From: a virus
Strand: one strand, 5' to 3'
DNA: 23,953 nt
Virus record (IMG/VR): IMGVR_UViG_3300033571_029008
Location: 1-23,953 of that record
Within the stretch, counting starts at the first letter, position 1; each line of letters begins with the position of its first letter. A program made the position numbers and the translations under genes. Positions 14,973 to 21,091 of this stretch are shown piece after piece. Below the pieces are notes generated by a model. The model did not search any database and had not been told where the DNA came from. It saw nothing but the letters and a program-made list of their open reading frames with translations.

Positions 14973-15458
14973 TTAGTCTTCTTCTGTTAATTTTTGAAAA
15001 TATTCCAGTGGATCTTCATCATCTTCACTAAGAGATGATGTCGAATTTCTTGAAGACTGAAGACTCATAATTTCATTTCGAAGATCATCATCAAGATCTC
15101 TTGATCTTTCGTTATCTTCATTTTCAGTTTCTTCATCGATAACTACATTCTTTGCACCAAGAACAAAGTTAAGACGACGCTTCAATTCTTCATATGTTTT
15201 GAATTTGTCTGGTGAAACAAATTCAGATAAAGAATACTGTTTTTTCCAGATTGCTTCCAAAACATCATCATCAGAATTTAAGGGAGCGACTTTAGTAAAT
15301 TCACTAGAATCATAATTACGATAACCCGCTACATTTTTTGCTTTGAGTTTAAAGTTTGCACCTTTCCAGAAATCAAATGGATCAATTGGATCCTCATCAT
15401 CAAATTCCGGTTGCATTGCTGCAGTCAATTTATCAAAGATTTTTTTTCCGTATTTAAA
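14973..15458 (-). CDS. 32: Gene 32 exon 2: C-terminal part of ssDNA-binding protein gp32
   Basis: This exon gives 161 codons after splicing: FKYGKKIFDKLTAAMQPEFD, DPFDFWKGANFKLKAKNVAG, YRNYDSSEFTKVAPL, YSLSEFVSPDKFKTYEELKR and an acidic Ser-rich tail ending LEYFQKLTEED. These match the second half of the T4 gp32 core (there YRFGKKIWDKI and SGFSNYDESKF) and its acidic protein-binding A domain. The open frame could begin at 15488, but the ten extra residues (MDLQTNLNIK) are intron sequence. The exon ends at the terminator. The mature protein would be 143 + 161 = 304 aa (T4 gp32 is 301). Confidence 0.9.
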   Translation of the reverse strand, partial: FKYGKKIFDKLTAAMQPEFDDEDPIDPFDFWKGANFKLKAKNVAGYRNYDSSEFTKVAPLNSDDDVLEAIWKKQYSLSEFVSPDKFKTYEELKRRLNFVLGAKNVVIDEETENEDNERSRDLDDDLRNEIMSLQSSRNSTSSLSEDDEDPLEYFQKLTEED

Positions 15459-15974
15459 CTTTATGTTCAGATTGGTTTGCAAGTCCAATCCCGATCTTAT
15501 TCAGCTACATTTCTCAATGCAGAACAGACTATATCATAATCCACAATTAGTGGACCCCAAGCACTTCGGTTATCATTTGCTTATAACCTACTCCGATAAA
15601 CGGATAGTCGTTGAACCTTACCTTCTGTGATAGGTCTTGGCTGCTGATTGTCTCTATTAAACTGTTTTTACACATTTCAGATTCTTTAGGTTCCCATACA
15701 ACTAGAAATGGTACATATCCTGCATTTTTAGATGCTTTCATTTTTGACAATACATTATCCTTATGGATTTTTAAAGTATAAAAAGATTTTACTTCAAATA
15801 GTAAATTATCAACTATGATATCTGGATAATAACGTCTTGTTTTTCCGTTTTTATCTTTGTACCTTACAGTTTTCTTTCACAGTGAATCTGTTTTAGTCAG
15901 TTTACCTAACAAGAGTTTCCAGCAATTCACTTGGTTTTCATATAGTATTACTACTATATGCCTCTTTTAAATTA
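15459..15974 (-). ncRNA. Group I (IA-type) self-splicing intron in gene 32
   Basis: The 516-base insertion begins with an in-frame TAA and ends in G (15459). P1: CCUU^U (15978-15974) pairs with AGAGG (15965-15961), giving the U-G at the splice site. P10: UUUAAA at 15971-15966 pairs with the first six exon 2 bases. P2: 9-bp stem with GUAA loop (15960-15939). The core has AATTGCTGGAAACTC (P/Q region), GTTCAACGACTAT (R) and GATATAGTCT (S): P7 is GACUAU 15609-15604 with AUAGUC 15532-15527. P7.1, P7.2 and P8 hairpins lie between; P9 has a GAGA loop (15522-15505) and P9.2 is GAUUGG/CCAAUC. Extra P7 hairpins fit subgroup IA, as in T4 td. Confidence 0.93.
15547..15876 (-). pseudogene. Decayed PD-(D/E)XK homing endonuclease inside the gene 32 intron
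   Basis: The frame opens after TGA at 15877-15879 and runs 109 codons to TAA at 15547. It reads KKTVRYKDKNGKTRRYYPDI, then IVDNLLFEVKSFYTLKIHKD, SKMKASKNAGYVPFLVVWEP. The YYPD-x8-FEVKS block is a PD-(D/E)XK catalytic signature (Asp, Glu-x-Lys) of Vsr-like phage endonucleases. There is no ATG or GTG ahead of it; the only usual start, TTG at 15750, lies after the catalytic block. The last 25 or so codons overlap the intron core (P7-P8). An N-terminally lost enzyme is the simplest reading; use of a rare start (ATC, ATT) or read-through cannot be excluded. Confidence 0.65.
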
Positions 15975-16403
15975 AAGGAAGACTTTACCTTCGTTTTCTG
16001 GATTTGCTGGGTCTTTTACAACGTAGATATTACTAATATAAGTAAGTTTACGTTTCTGTTTTCTTGCTTGCTCTTTACCTGCTTCTGTGCCATTGTTCCA
16101 CAATTGAGTATTCAATTCACCCAGAGGATCTTTTTGTCCCAGAGTAGTTAAACTCTGTTCAATATACCATCCAGACGGACCTTGGAAAGCATGACTATAA
16201 ATTTTGACAAAAGGTAGATCTTCATCCGGAGGTGAAGGAAGAAAACGAATAATAGCAGAACCATTATTTGCTTTATCTACAGTCAACTTCCAGAATCTAT
16301 TATCTTCAGATGAAGTTGAGGAATTCATTTTTTCGACTTCATCGACAAGTTTTTGTGTCAGTGAACCGAGTTTGGATTGTTTTTTTAAATCTTGAAATGA
16401 CAT
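15975..16403 (-). CDS. 32: Gene 32 exon 1: N-terminal part of ssDNA-binding protein gp32
   Basis: This exon gives 143 codons: MSFQDLKKQSKLGSLTQKL, DNRFWKLTVDKANNGSAIIR, FLPSPPDEDLPFVKIYSHAF, QGPSGWYIEQSLTTLGQKDP, and ISNIYVVKDPANPENEGKVF-L. The VKDPANPENEGKVF segment is nearly identical to T4 gp32. gp32 coats ssDNA in replication, recombination and repair and regulates its own translation. Where T4 has the zinc ligands His and three Cys (THGDYDSCPVC), this protein has TLGQKDPLGEL, so zinc binding is lost. In-frame TAA follows at the intron boundary, so unspliced RNA gives a truncated 143-aa product. It has its own sigma70-like promoter and no clear Shine-Dalgarno. Confidence 0.92.
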
Positions 16404-16453
16404 TTGAATAATTGGTATTGTTGGATTGTTTTTGTGTTTGCGCTTGAGTGCGC
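16404..16453 (-). promoter_or_regulatory. Gene 32 leader: GC hairpin then G-free CA-rich tract, candidate autoregulatory operator
   Basis: After the promoter the RNA reads a short GCGC-ACTCAA-GCGC hairpin (about 16453-16438), then about 35 bases with no G up to the ATG. There is no Shine-Dalgarno. T4 gp32 represses its own mRNA by binding an unstructured leader nucleated at a 5' pseudoknot; the layout here is similar. This is inference by analogy. Confidence 0.4.
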
Positions 16454-16459
16454 TTTGGT

Positions 16460-16488
16460 ATTATAGAATGATTTTCATTAAAAGTCAA
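16460..16488 (-). promoter_or_regulatory. Sigma70-like promoter of gene 32
   Basis: -35 TTGACT (16488-16483), 17-base spacer, -10 TATAAT (16465-16460). This is a near-consensus host-type promoter, placed 57 bases before the gene 32 start and just after the stop of the upstream gene. Confidence 0.8.
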
Positions 16489-16490
16489 AT

Positions 16491-16829
16491 CTAGGCATAT
16501 TTTTCGAGATAATTAATTAAAGAATGAATCGTATGTTTAAGACTCTTGAATAATGAATTCATTTCAGTATTTGACGAATACCCAAAAAAAGAAAAAGATT
16601 GTTGAATATATTCTTTTAATTGAATTGCTCTTGGGTCATTTGAAAGAGAAAGTCTCATATACATAATATTTTGTTTTTCAATCAATTCTTCCATTTTTTT
16701 AAGTTTGTCTATTTTTTCTTTGACACTTTTTGTACTGAATTCAAGAATATCTTCATAGACATCATCTTGAAGTTTTTTAATCTCATTTAATTCTTCAATA
16801 ATAATATCAGATTCAAAAAAATTACTCAT
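16491..16829 (-). CDS. Probable DUF1825 family protein
   Basis: This 112-aa helical protein reads MSNFFESDIIIEELNEIKKL, QDDVYEDILEFSTKSVKEK, LIEKQNIMYMRLSLSNDPRA and KSLKHTIHSLINYLEKY. The FF-x-S-x-I-x-x-E start and the L-x-EKQ-x-x-Y-x-RL-x-LS-D block fit DUF1825, small proteins known from cyanobacteria and their phages. T4 has no such gene between 59 and 32. It overlaps the end of gp59 by 8 bases. Function is unknown; its location beside gp32 suggests a role near replication, perhaps with the loader. A gp33 identity was considered and given to the 100-aa gene instead. Confidence 0.6.
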   Translation of the reverse strand: MSNFFESDIIIEELNEIKKLQDDVYEDILEFSTKSVKEKIDKLKKMEELIEKQNIMYMRLSLSNDPRAIQLKEYIQQSFSFFGYSSNTEMNSLFKSLKHTIHSLINYLEKYA

Positions 16830-17412
16830 TCACAATCTCCTGTAATATTTTTTTATAAGAAGGGGCATCAATAGAGAGAAATGGTGAGTATTTCTCAATT
16901 TTTAAGTTCACAATTTCCCATACGGGATCCAAAAGTTTTGAATTAAAATATTTTGAAAAATGGAATATTTTCTCGTAAATGACTAAGACTTCTGGATCTA
17001 TTTTACTACTTAAAAAACTTTTTAAAATAATTGGATGCCCTCTATCACAATTAAAGAGAGATTCCAATTCATTTTTTGATAAAAGTTCTTCCGATTGTTC
17101 TTTAAATAAGTATCTTAAACTTTGCTTGCGACGAATCCAATCTTTATATATTTTTTCTCCAGAATTTATAATCTCTCCAATCCACATACTTTGAATACTA
17201 CTAGATGCTATAAAGTTTGAAACAAAAAAATCTACTATTTCTTTGTCTTCGTATTTTCTACTTATTTTTTCAAACCAATAAATATCCTTTCGTTTTTTAA
17301 ATGAATTTTCAGTTACTCTAACTTTTTTATTATATTTAAAGTAATCGTATTTTGGATTAGAGAAATGACTTTTTAAGGCCAAATATTCACGGTATACATT
17401 AAATGGAGTCAT
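16822..17412 (-). CDS. 59: Loader of gp41 DNA helicase, gp59
   Basis: The protein is 196 aa (T4 gp59 is 217). Residues 1-70 read MTPFNVYREYLALKSHFSN, YDYFKYNKKVRVTENSFKKR, DIYWFEKISRKYEDKEIVDF FVSNFIA, close to YDVIKYNWCMRVSDAAYQKR in T4 gp59. The all-helical rest fits the family, including WIGEII and VIYEKIFHF. gp59 loads helicase gp41 onto gp32-covered forks. The neighbours gp33 (upstream, one-base overlap) and gp32 (downstream) are the T4 33-59-32 order. Confidence 0.87.
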   Translation of the reverse strand: MTPFNVYREYLALKSHFSNPKYDYFKYNKKVRVTENSFKKRKDIYWFEKISRKYEDKEIVDFFVSNFIASSSIQSMWIGEIINSGEKIYKDWIRRKQSLRYLFKEQSEELLSKNELESLFNCDRGHPIILKSFLSSKIDPEVLVIYEKIFHFSKYFNSKLLDPVWEIVNLKIEKYSPFLSIDAPSYKKILQEIVNE

Positions 17413-17714
17413 TATATAGGCAATTTTGCTTGAGAAGTTTTTTTAATAAAATTTAATTCAATTGCATCATGTTTGAGTTTTTCTTTTAAAGATTTTGAAA
17501 CTAATTTTGTAACAGAATCAATTTCAAGATCATTTTTTTCACAAAACATTACAATAGCATCAATGTAATTAACTTTTTCTTGACTTACAATAGTTTCAAT
17601 TTCTGATGAAAATTTTGCAGAAGTTAAGAATTTATTTTCTATAATTTCATTTAATTCTTTATTTATTTTTTTATTTGAGGTCATACCCAATAATCGTTCT
17701 AAGGTGTTAAGCAT
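17412..17714 (-). CDS. 33: Late promoter transcription coactivator gp33
   Basis: This 100-aa protein (T4 gp33 is 112 aa) reads NKELNEIIENKFLTSAKFSS, EKVNYIDAIVMFCEKNDLEI, VTKLVSKSLKEKLKHDAIEL and ends FIKKTSQAKLPI. The YIDAI...CEKN-x-EI-x-x-V-x-K pattern, an acidic N-terminus and a short hydrophobic C-terminal tail fit gp33, whose tail binds the sliding clamp and whose core binds the RNA polymerase flap. It overlaps the gp59 start by one base. It would serve the late promoter motifs noted elsewhere in this window. Confidence 0.78.
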   Translation of the reverse strand: MLNTLERLLGMTSNKKINKELNEIIENKFLTSAKFSSEIETIVSQEKVNYIDAIVMFCEKNDLEIDSVTKLVSKSLKEKLKHDAIELNFIKKTSQAKLPI

Positions 17715-17725
17715 TTTTCAACAAA

Positions 17726-18463
17726 TTATTTATAAGAATTTGAAATTAATTGTAATTTATCATTTACATATTTTTGAGTATAATCATATACTAATCTCAT
17801 GTATTTTGAAAGATCTCTTTCTTGATAAGTTACACATTCACCATTTTCACATGTCATGATAATTACAAGTTTTTTCACTTTTTTACCAGTCATTTCATAA
17901 TATGCCATAGCATAAAACATTGCCTGAACAAAATAATGTTCGATCCATTCTAGTGGTTTTGGTTTTTCTGCAGTTTTAAAATCTATAACAGAAAGTTCAC
18001 CATCATGTTCCGCAATACAATCGGTTGTACCGGCAACACCGAGAATTTTACTATATAAAGATCCTTCAAGGCAATGAATATTATTAATTCGATTTAATTC
18101 ATCTTTAGCAATGTTAAAAAGAATTTTGGATAGTGGTTGAACCTCTGGAAGTTCTTTATTGAGTAAATAATTCTCGATTAGAGTATGAGTATCGGTTCCA
18201 CGACTAGTTGCTCTTTGAGTAATTCTATTTGCTACATCTTCTCCAACTCTCTTACGCCATCTGACAAAAATTTCTTTATTGTAATGACTAATTACGGATG
18301 TTATCGAAACAAGTTTAATGAAATCATCACCGTCTTTTACTTTATAATAACGAGTATTATCAATAGTAACTCTTTCTAAAGTTGGAAGATTGATTTTCAC
18401 AAAAGTAAATTTTTCTTTTTTTACTTTTTTTAATTCATAATATTTTTCAATTAAAGCAGACAT
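17726..18463 (-). CDS. RecB/MGME1-like PD-(D/E)XK exonuclease
   Basis: The protein is 245 aa. Motif order is that of RecB-family single-strand exonucleases: RGTDTHTLIENYL (His93), GVAGTTDCIAEHDGE (Asp148), SVIDFKTA (Asp161, Lys163), and YFVQAMFYAMAYYE (Gln180, Tyr184). These give a complete PD-(D/E)XK active site. Relatives in marine T4-like phages are annotated as exonucleases similar to mitochondrial MGME1. It may process recombination or replication intermediates, or degrade host DNA. It lies between phoH (4 bases away) and gp33 in the same leftward run. Confidence 0.85.
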   Translation of the reverse strand: MSALIEKYYELKKVKKEKFTFVKINLPTLERVTIDNTRYYKVKDGDDFIKLVSITSVISHYNKEIFVRWRKRVGEDVANRITQRATSRGTDTHTLIENYLLNKELPEVQPLSKILFNIAKDELNRINNIHCLEGSLYSKILGVAGTTDCIAEHDGELSVIDFKTAEKPKPLEWIEHYFVQAMFYAMAYYEMTGKKVKKLVIIMTCENGECVTYQERDLSKYMRLVYDYTQKYVNDKLQLISNSYK

Positions 18464-18466
18464 ATT

Positions 18467-19219
18467 TTATAAACCAAGAGATTTTTTAGCAATAACAAAT
18501 TCTTTAACCAATGGCGATCTTACGATATCATCAACATTAAATTCAATTTTTTCAAAGGATGGCATAACTTCAATTACACGAATAAAATCAATAATTCCTT
18601 GTCTTTCTGTCATTTTCACTAAATCTGATTGCTCAATATCACCCGAGAACATGATTTTGGTGTTTTCACCGCAACGGGATATTACAGAAAAACTTTCATG
18701 TGAAGATAAGTTTTGAGTTTCATCCACAATAATGATGGCATTATCGAGAGTAATTCCTCGAATAAACGAAGTTGACCAAAAAGAAATAGTATCTTGTGCT
18801 TTTAGATTTCCATAGAGCATTTCGAATTCATCATCGCTTGCCATCTGAAACATGTATTTTACCATACTTTTGTATGGAACTTCAAAAAGAGATTTCTTTT
18901 CCTGGTCATTTCCAGGCATAAAACCGATTTCTCTAGTTTGAACAAGAGATCTTATAATATAAATTTTTTCATAAGGAGTGGATACATCTAAAACATCTTT
19001 AAGTGCTTTATATAATAGACAGAACGTTTTACCTGATCCTGGAACTCCATGAGCAAAAATGTTTTTACCTTTATCATAATACTCATATAAAAGTTTTTGA
19101 TTTTCAGTAAGAGGTTCAATATCAATTAATTGTTGTGAATTAATAGGTTTTCTGCGTTTTTTTTGATAAGTCGTTAAATTAACGTCTTCCGATTTTCCGT
19201 TTCTTTTTCTTCTTGTCAT
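18467..19219 (-). CDS. phoH: PhoH-like ATPase
   Basis: The protein is 250 aa with a basic N-terminus. Walker A is GVPGSGKT (58-65), Walker B IIIVDETQNL (163-171) and sensor MFSGDIEQSD (190-199), with IIRSLVQTREIGFMPG (88-103) between. These are the hallmarks of PhoH, here the short phage form. phoH is widespread in marine phages infecting autotrophs and heterotrophs. The cellular function is unclear; RNA-related nucleotide binding is suspected. No Pho-box-like regulatory site is evident upstream. Confidence 0.92.
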   Translation of the reverse strand: MTRRKRNGKSEDVNLTTYQKKRRKPINSQQLIDIEPLTENQKLLYEYYDKGKNIFAHGVPGSGKTFCLLYKALKDVLDVSTPYEKIYIIRSLVQTREIGFMPGNDQEKKSLFEVPYKSMVKYMFQMASDDEFEMLYGNLKAQDTISFWSTSFIRGITLDNAIIIVDETQNLSSHESFSVISRCGENTKIMFSGDIEQSDLVKMTERQGIIDFIRVIEVMPSFEKIEFNVDDIVRSPLVKEFVIAKKSLGL

Positions 19220-19225
19220 GAGTAA

Positions 19226-19468
19226 TTACAGTTTTTTTACGTTTGAACCTGGAGTCTTACCAACTTTTTCTAAAATAGAATTCCATGAAGGATGTTTTTG
19301 AGTCAATTTTGACCTCCATTCACCAACTTCTCCAACATTCATCTGAGTTGGAATTAATGGTTTTAAATGAGGATTTTCTTTTAAATATGGTTCTTTTTCG
19401 CTCATAAGCATCCATTTTTCAAAAATTTCATTGGTCTTAGTATCTTCAAATCGATAAGTTGGGCACAT
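19226..19468 (-). CDS. Small FmdB-like conserved phage protein
   Basis: This 80-aa product starts MCPTYRFEDTKTNEIFEKWM and has EKEPYLKENPHLKPLIPTQM and PSWNSILEKVGKTPGSNVKK. The PTY-x-F-x-D-x-x-T-x-E start and NPHL...P pattern resemble the FmdB-like putative regulatory proteins carried by cyanophages, but the zinc-ribbon cysteines are missing (only Cys2). The function is unknown. It sits between thyX and phoH with short gaps. Confidence 0.7.
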   Translation of the reverse strand: MCPTYRFEDTKTNEIFEKWMLMSEKEPYLKENPHLKPLIPTQMNVGEVGEWRSKLTQKHPSWNSILEKVGKTPGSNVKKL

Positions 19469-19491
19469 AAGTTATAAATTCAAGATAAAAA

Positions 19492-19499
19492 TATTTATG
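19492..19499 (-). promoter_or_regulatory. Possible late promoter motif CATAAATA
   Basis: The motif overlaps the stop codon of thyX and lies 24 bases before the start of the FmdB-like gene. It matches TATAAATA at seven positions. Position is plausible but AT-rich sequence makes chance matches likely. Confidence 0.3.
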
Positions 19500-20247
19500 G
19501 CGATAATTTTGCCTTTCTTAATCTCTTCTCTTCATAATATTGCCAAACATTAGGCGACCATTTCTTAAGTTCGGGCGCAATTGCTTCACATAATGCTTGT
19601 ATTTCAAGTTGAGCATCAAGTTTTGCTCTTAGATCCATAAAGTGAAGAACAGAACGTAGATTGAATGAAACCACAAAGTTCTGTCGAATTGCCTGAGGAA
19701 GATAATCACGAATATGTTCTTCACACATTCCTTGCTCATAGTAATGAGAATACTCCTCACATTCATCCATAATACGCCTTAGTTTGCGTTGGCGATGATC
19801 TTGTGTCCATTCGTACTTCTTACCACTACGGTTAGTATAGAACCCCTCAGGACGTACATAGAAGACTTCTTCGATATCAAGTTCATGTTTAGCAACTTTA
19901 ATCACACGCTTACCCGTATATCGTTGCGATTGAACGTCCCAACTAGTTCCAATACGATGAGTTCTTGCCTGAACAATTACACTATGCACAAATCCAGCAC
20001 AAGAAAATGTAATTTGTGGATGTTCCAAGGGACCCCAATGACCTCTTTCATTTGCAAGTAATTGGTCAACAATCCATTCACCACATTCCTGATGATTAGA
20101 TACTTCCACCTTATGAATCGGAATCTCAGAATAATCACCCTTTCCAGCCTGCCAAATAACTTGTTCTGGAATCGGATAACACTGAAGTTTCACTACTTCA
20201 AGATGTTTATCAAGTTCCAATAGATCTTTTGCTTTAATAGGTTTCAT
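19495..20247 (-). CDS. thyX: Flavin-dependent thymidylate synthase ThyX
   Basis: The protein is 250 aa from the ATG at 20247; a TTG three codons earlier (20256) is a weaker choice. The ThyX signature is VQARTHRIGTSWDVQSQRYT (residues 92-111), the flavin and dUMP-binding motif. Further family features are LANERGHWGPLEHPQITFS, YLPQAIRQNFVVSFNLRSVL and FMDLRAKLDAQLEIQALCEA. It converts dUMP to dTMP with folate and FAD, supplying thymidine for phage DNA. Codons here are visibly less AT-rich than in neighbours (for example many G/C third positions), which may reflect selection or a different origin. It overlaps the upstream 65-aa gene by 14 bases. Confidence 0.95.
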   Translation of the reverse strand: MKPIKAKDLLELDKHLEVVKLQCYPIPEQVIWQAGKGDYSEIPIHKVEVSNHQECGEWIVDQLLANERGHWGPLEHPQITFSCAGFVHSVIVQARTHRIGTSWDVQSQRYTGKRVIKVAKHELDIEEVFYVRPEGFYTNRSGKKYEWTQDHRQRKLRRIMDECEEYSHYYEQGMCEEHIRDYLPQAIRQNFVVSFNLRSVLHFMDLRAKLDAQLEIQALCEAIAPELKKWSPNVWQYYEEKRLRKAKLSP

Positions 20248-20431
20248 TTTTCCCAAATCCTTTTGATATTTTTGATTCGATTGCAGATAGTTCTTGTTTC
20301 AATATTCTCAACTGTTTTTTCATTTCTATTATTTTTTCTGCATCATAAATATGATCTTGTTTAATTAATTTTTCCATCAATTTAATTAATTTTCTTGCCC
20401 GACTATTCTTTGTCATGTTCGTCATAATCAA
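20234..20431 (-). CDS. Small basic helical conserved phage protein
   Basis: The 65-aa protein reads MIMTNMTKNSRARKLIKLME, KLIKQDHIYDAEKIIEMKKQ and LRILKQELSAIESKISKGFG. It is a charged, probably coiled-coil helix. Similar short proteins (ARKLI-x-LM-x-KLIKQ ... MKKQLRIL) are common next to thyX in cyanophages. The likely start is one of Met1, Met3 or Met6. It is immediately downstream of the 63-aa gene. Function is unknown. Confidence 0.7.
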   Translation of the reverse strand: MIMTNMTKNSRARKLIKLMEKLIKQDHIYDAEKIIEMKKQLRILKQELSAIESKISKGFGKNETY

Positions 20432-20599
20432 TTATTCCTCGTCAGATTCGTAGAAAATTTCATCATAATCATATGACATTACTTGTTTAATTTCCTCATA
20501 TCCATCTCGAATTGGGGTATCGGAATAAAGTTCTGCCTTTAATGAATTTACCAATATTTCCAAATTTCTAGTAATTAATTTTAATCGTTCTTTGTCCAT
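20432..20599 (-). CDS. Small acidic conserved phage protein
   Basis: The longest frame starts at 20623 (63 aa), but that ATG overlaps the -10 box of a good promoter, so it would lie upstream of the transcript start. The internal ATG at 20599 gives 55 aa beginning MDKERLKLITRNLEILVNSL, then KAELYSDT, YEEIKQVMSYDYDEIFYESD. Related cyanophage proteins also begin MD-x-ERL. It is the first gene of the leftward thyX-phoH run. Function is unknown. Confidence 0.65.
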   Translation of the reverse strand: MDKERLKLITRNLEILVNSLKAELYSDTPIRDGYEEIKQVMSYDYDEIFYESDEE

Positions 20600-20621
20600 C
20601 GTTTGAAAACCAATTTTATTC

Positions 20622-20650
20622 ATAATAACAGAAAATTAGAAGTAAGTCAA
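20622..20650 (-). promoter_or_regulatory. Sigma70-like promoter for the thyX-phoH run
   Basis: -35 TTGACT (20650-20645), 17-base spacer, -10 TATTAT (20627-20622). It sits just downstream of a bidirectional terminator, as expected for a new transcription unit, and its -35 is identical to that of gene 32. Confidence 0.72.
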
Positions 20651-20664
20651 GATTTTTTGATATT

Positions 20665-20704
20665 AAAAAACCCCTGAACTTAAAAAATTTTCCGGGGATT
20701 TTTT
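20665..20704. terminator. Bidirectional intrinsic terminator
   Basis: A-run plus CCCC (20671-20674) pairs with GGGG plus T-run (20694-20704); inner GAA/TTC pairs add to the stem. Each strand has a U-rich tail. It ends the leftward unit 23680-20722 and separates it from the thyX unit. Confidence 0.8.
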
Positions 20705-20721
20705 TGGGAGTTTAGGGGATT

Positions 20722-21060
20722 TTAATCCTCTTTTTTCTTTTGAGGTTTTTTAGAATTCCAAATTCTTGGATTACTTATACCGCAACCGAATTCAATAGTT
20801 TTTAAGTTTTCACGAAACTTATCCCAATACATATCGAAGATATTATTTCTTGCACCTCTTGTTAAATCAAAACATATTTTTTGATTTACATGATATTTAA
20901 CAATATAAGTATCATTTGGAACTTGTTTGTTACACACATCAGAATAGGACCCATTTTCAATAATAATTTCGCAGTTATAGAATAATTTACAGTTTTCTTT
21001 TTCTACTGGAGTCCAATATTGCTCATCCGTATTACTATCTGGCGCATCTATTGTTGTCAT
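20722..21060 (-). CDS. Conserved hypothetical phage protein
   Basis: The 112-aa product reads YWTPVEKENCKLFYNCEIII, CNKQVPNDTYIVKYHVNQKI, CFDLTRGARNNIFDMYWDKF, ENLKTIEFGCGISNPRIWNS and a basic tail. The V-x-Y-x-V-x-x-x-x-C-x-DL-x-RG-x-R...IFDMYWDKF and G-G-x-x-x-P-x-x-WN segments resemble small proteins of cyanomyoviruses without known function. Five Cys are present but no clear metal motif. Followed by a strong terminator. Confidence 0.7.
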   Translation of the reverse strand: MTTIDAPDSNTDEQYWTPVEKENCKLFYNCEIIIENGSYSDVCNKQVPNDTYIVKYHVNQKICFDLTRGARNNIFDMYWDKFRENLKTIEFGCGISNPRIWNSKKPQKKKED

Positions 21061-21091
21061 AATTTACCATTCAAAAAGTGACTTTTAGAAA

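Noticed and set aside
15343-15630. 95-codon plus-strand frame across gene 32 exon 2 and intron.
   Set aside because: It is antisense to a conserved exon and to the intron core; no family resemblance.
14973-16403. Gene 32 as a pseudogene or an intein-containing gene.
   Set aside because: Exons are intact and join in frame. The insert begins with a stop codon, so it is not an intein, and it carries group I core elements.
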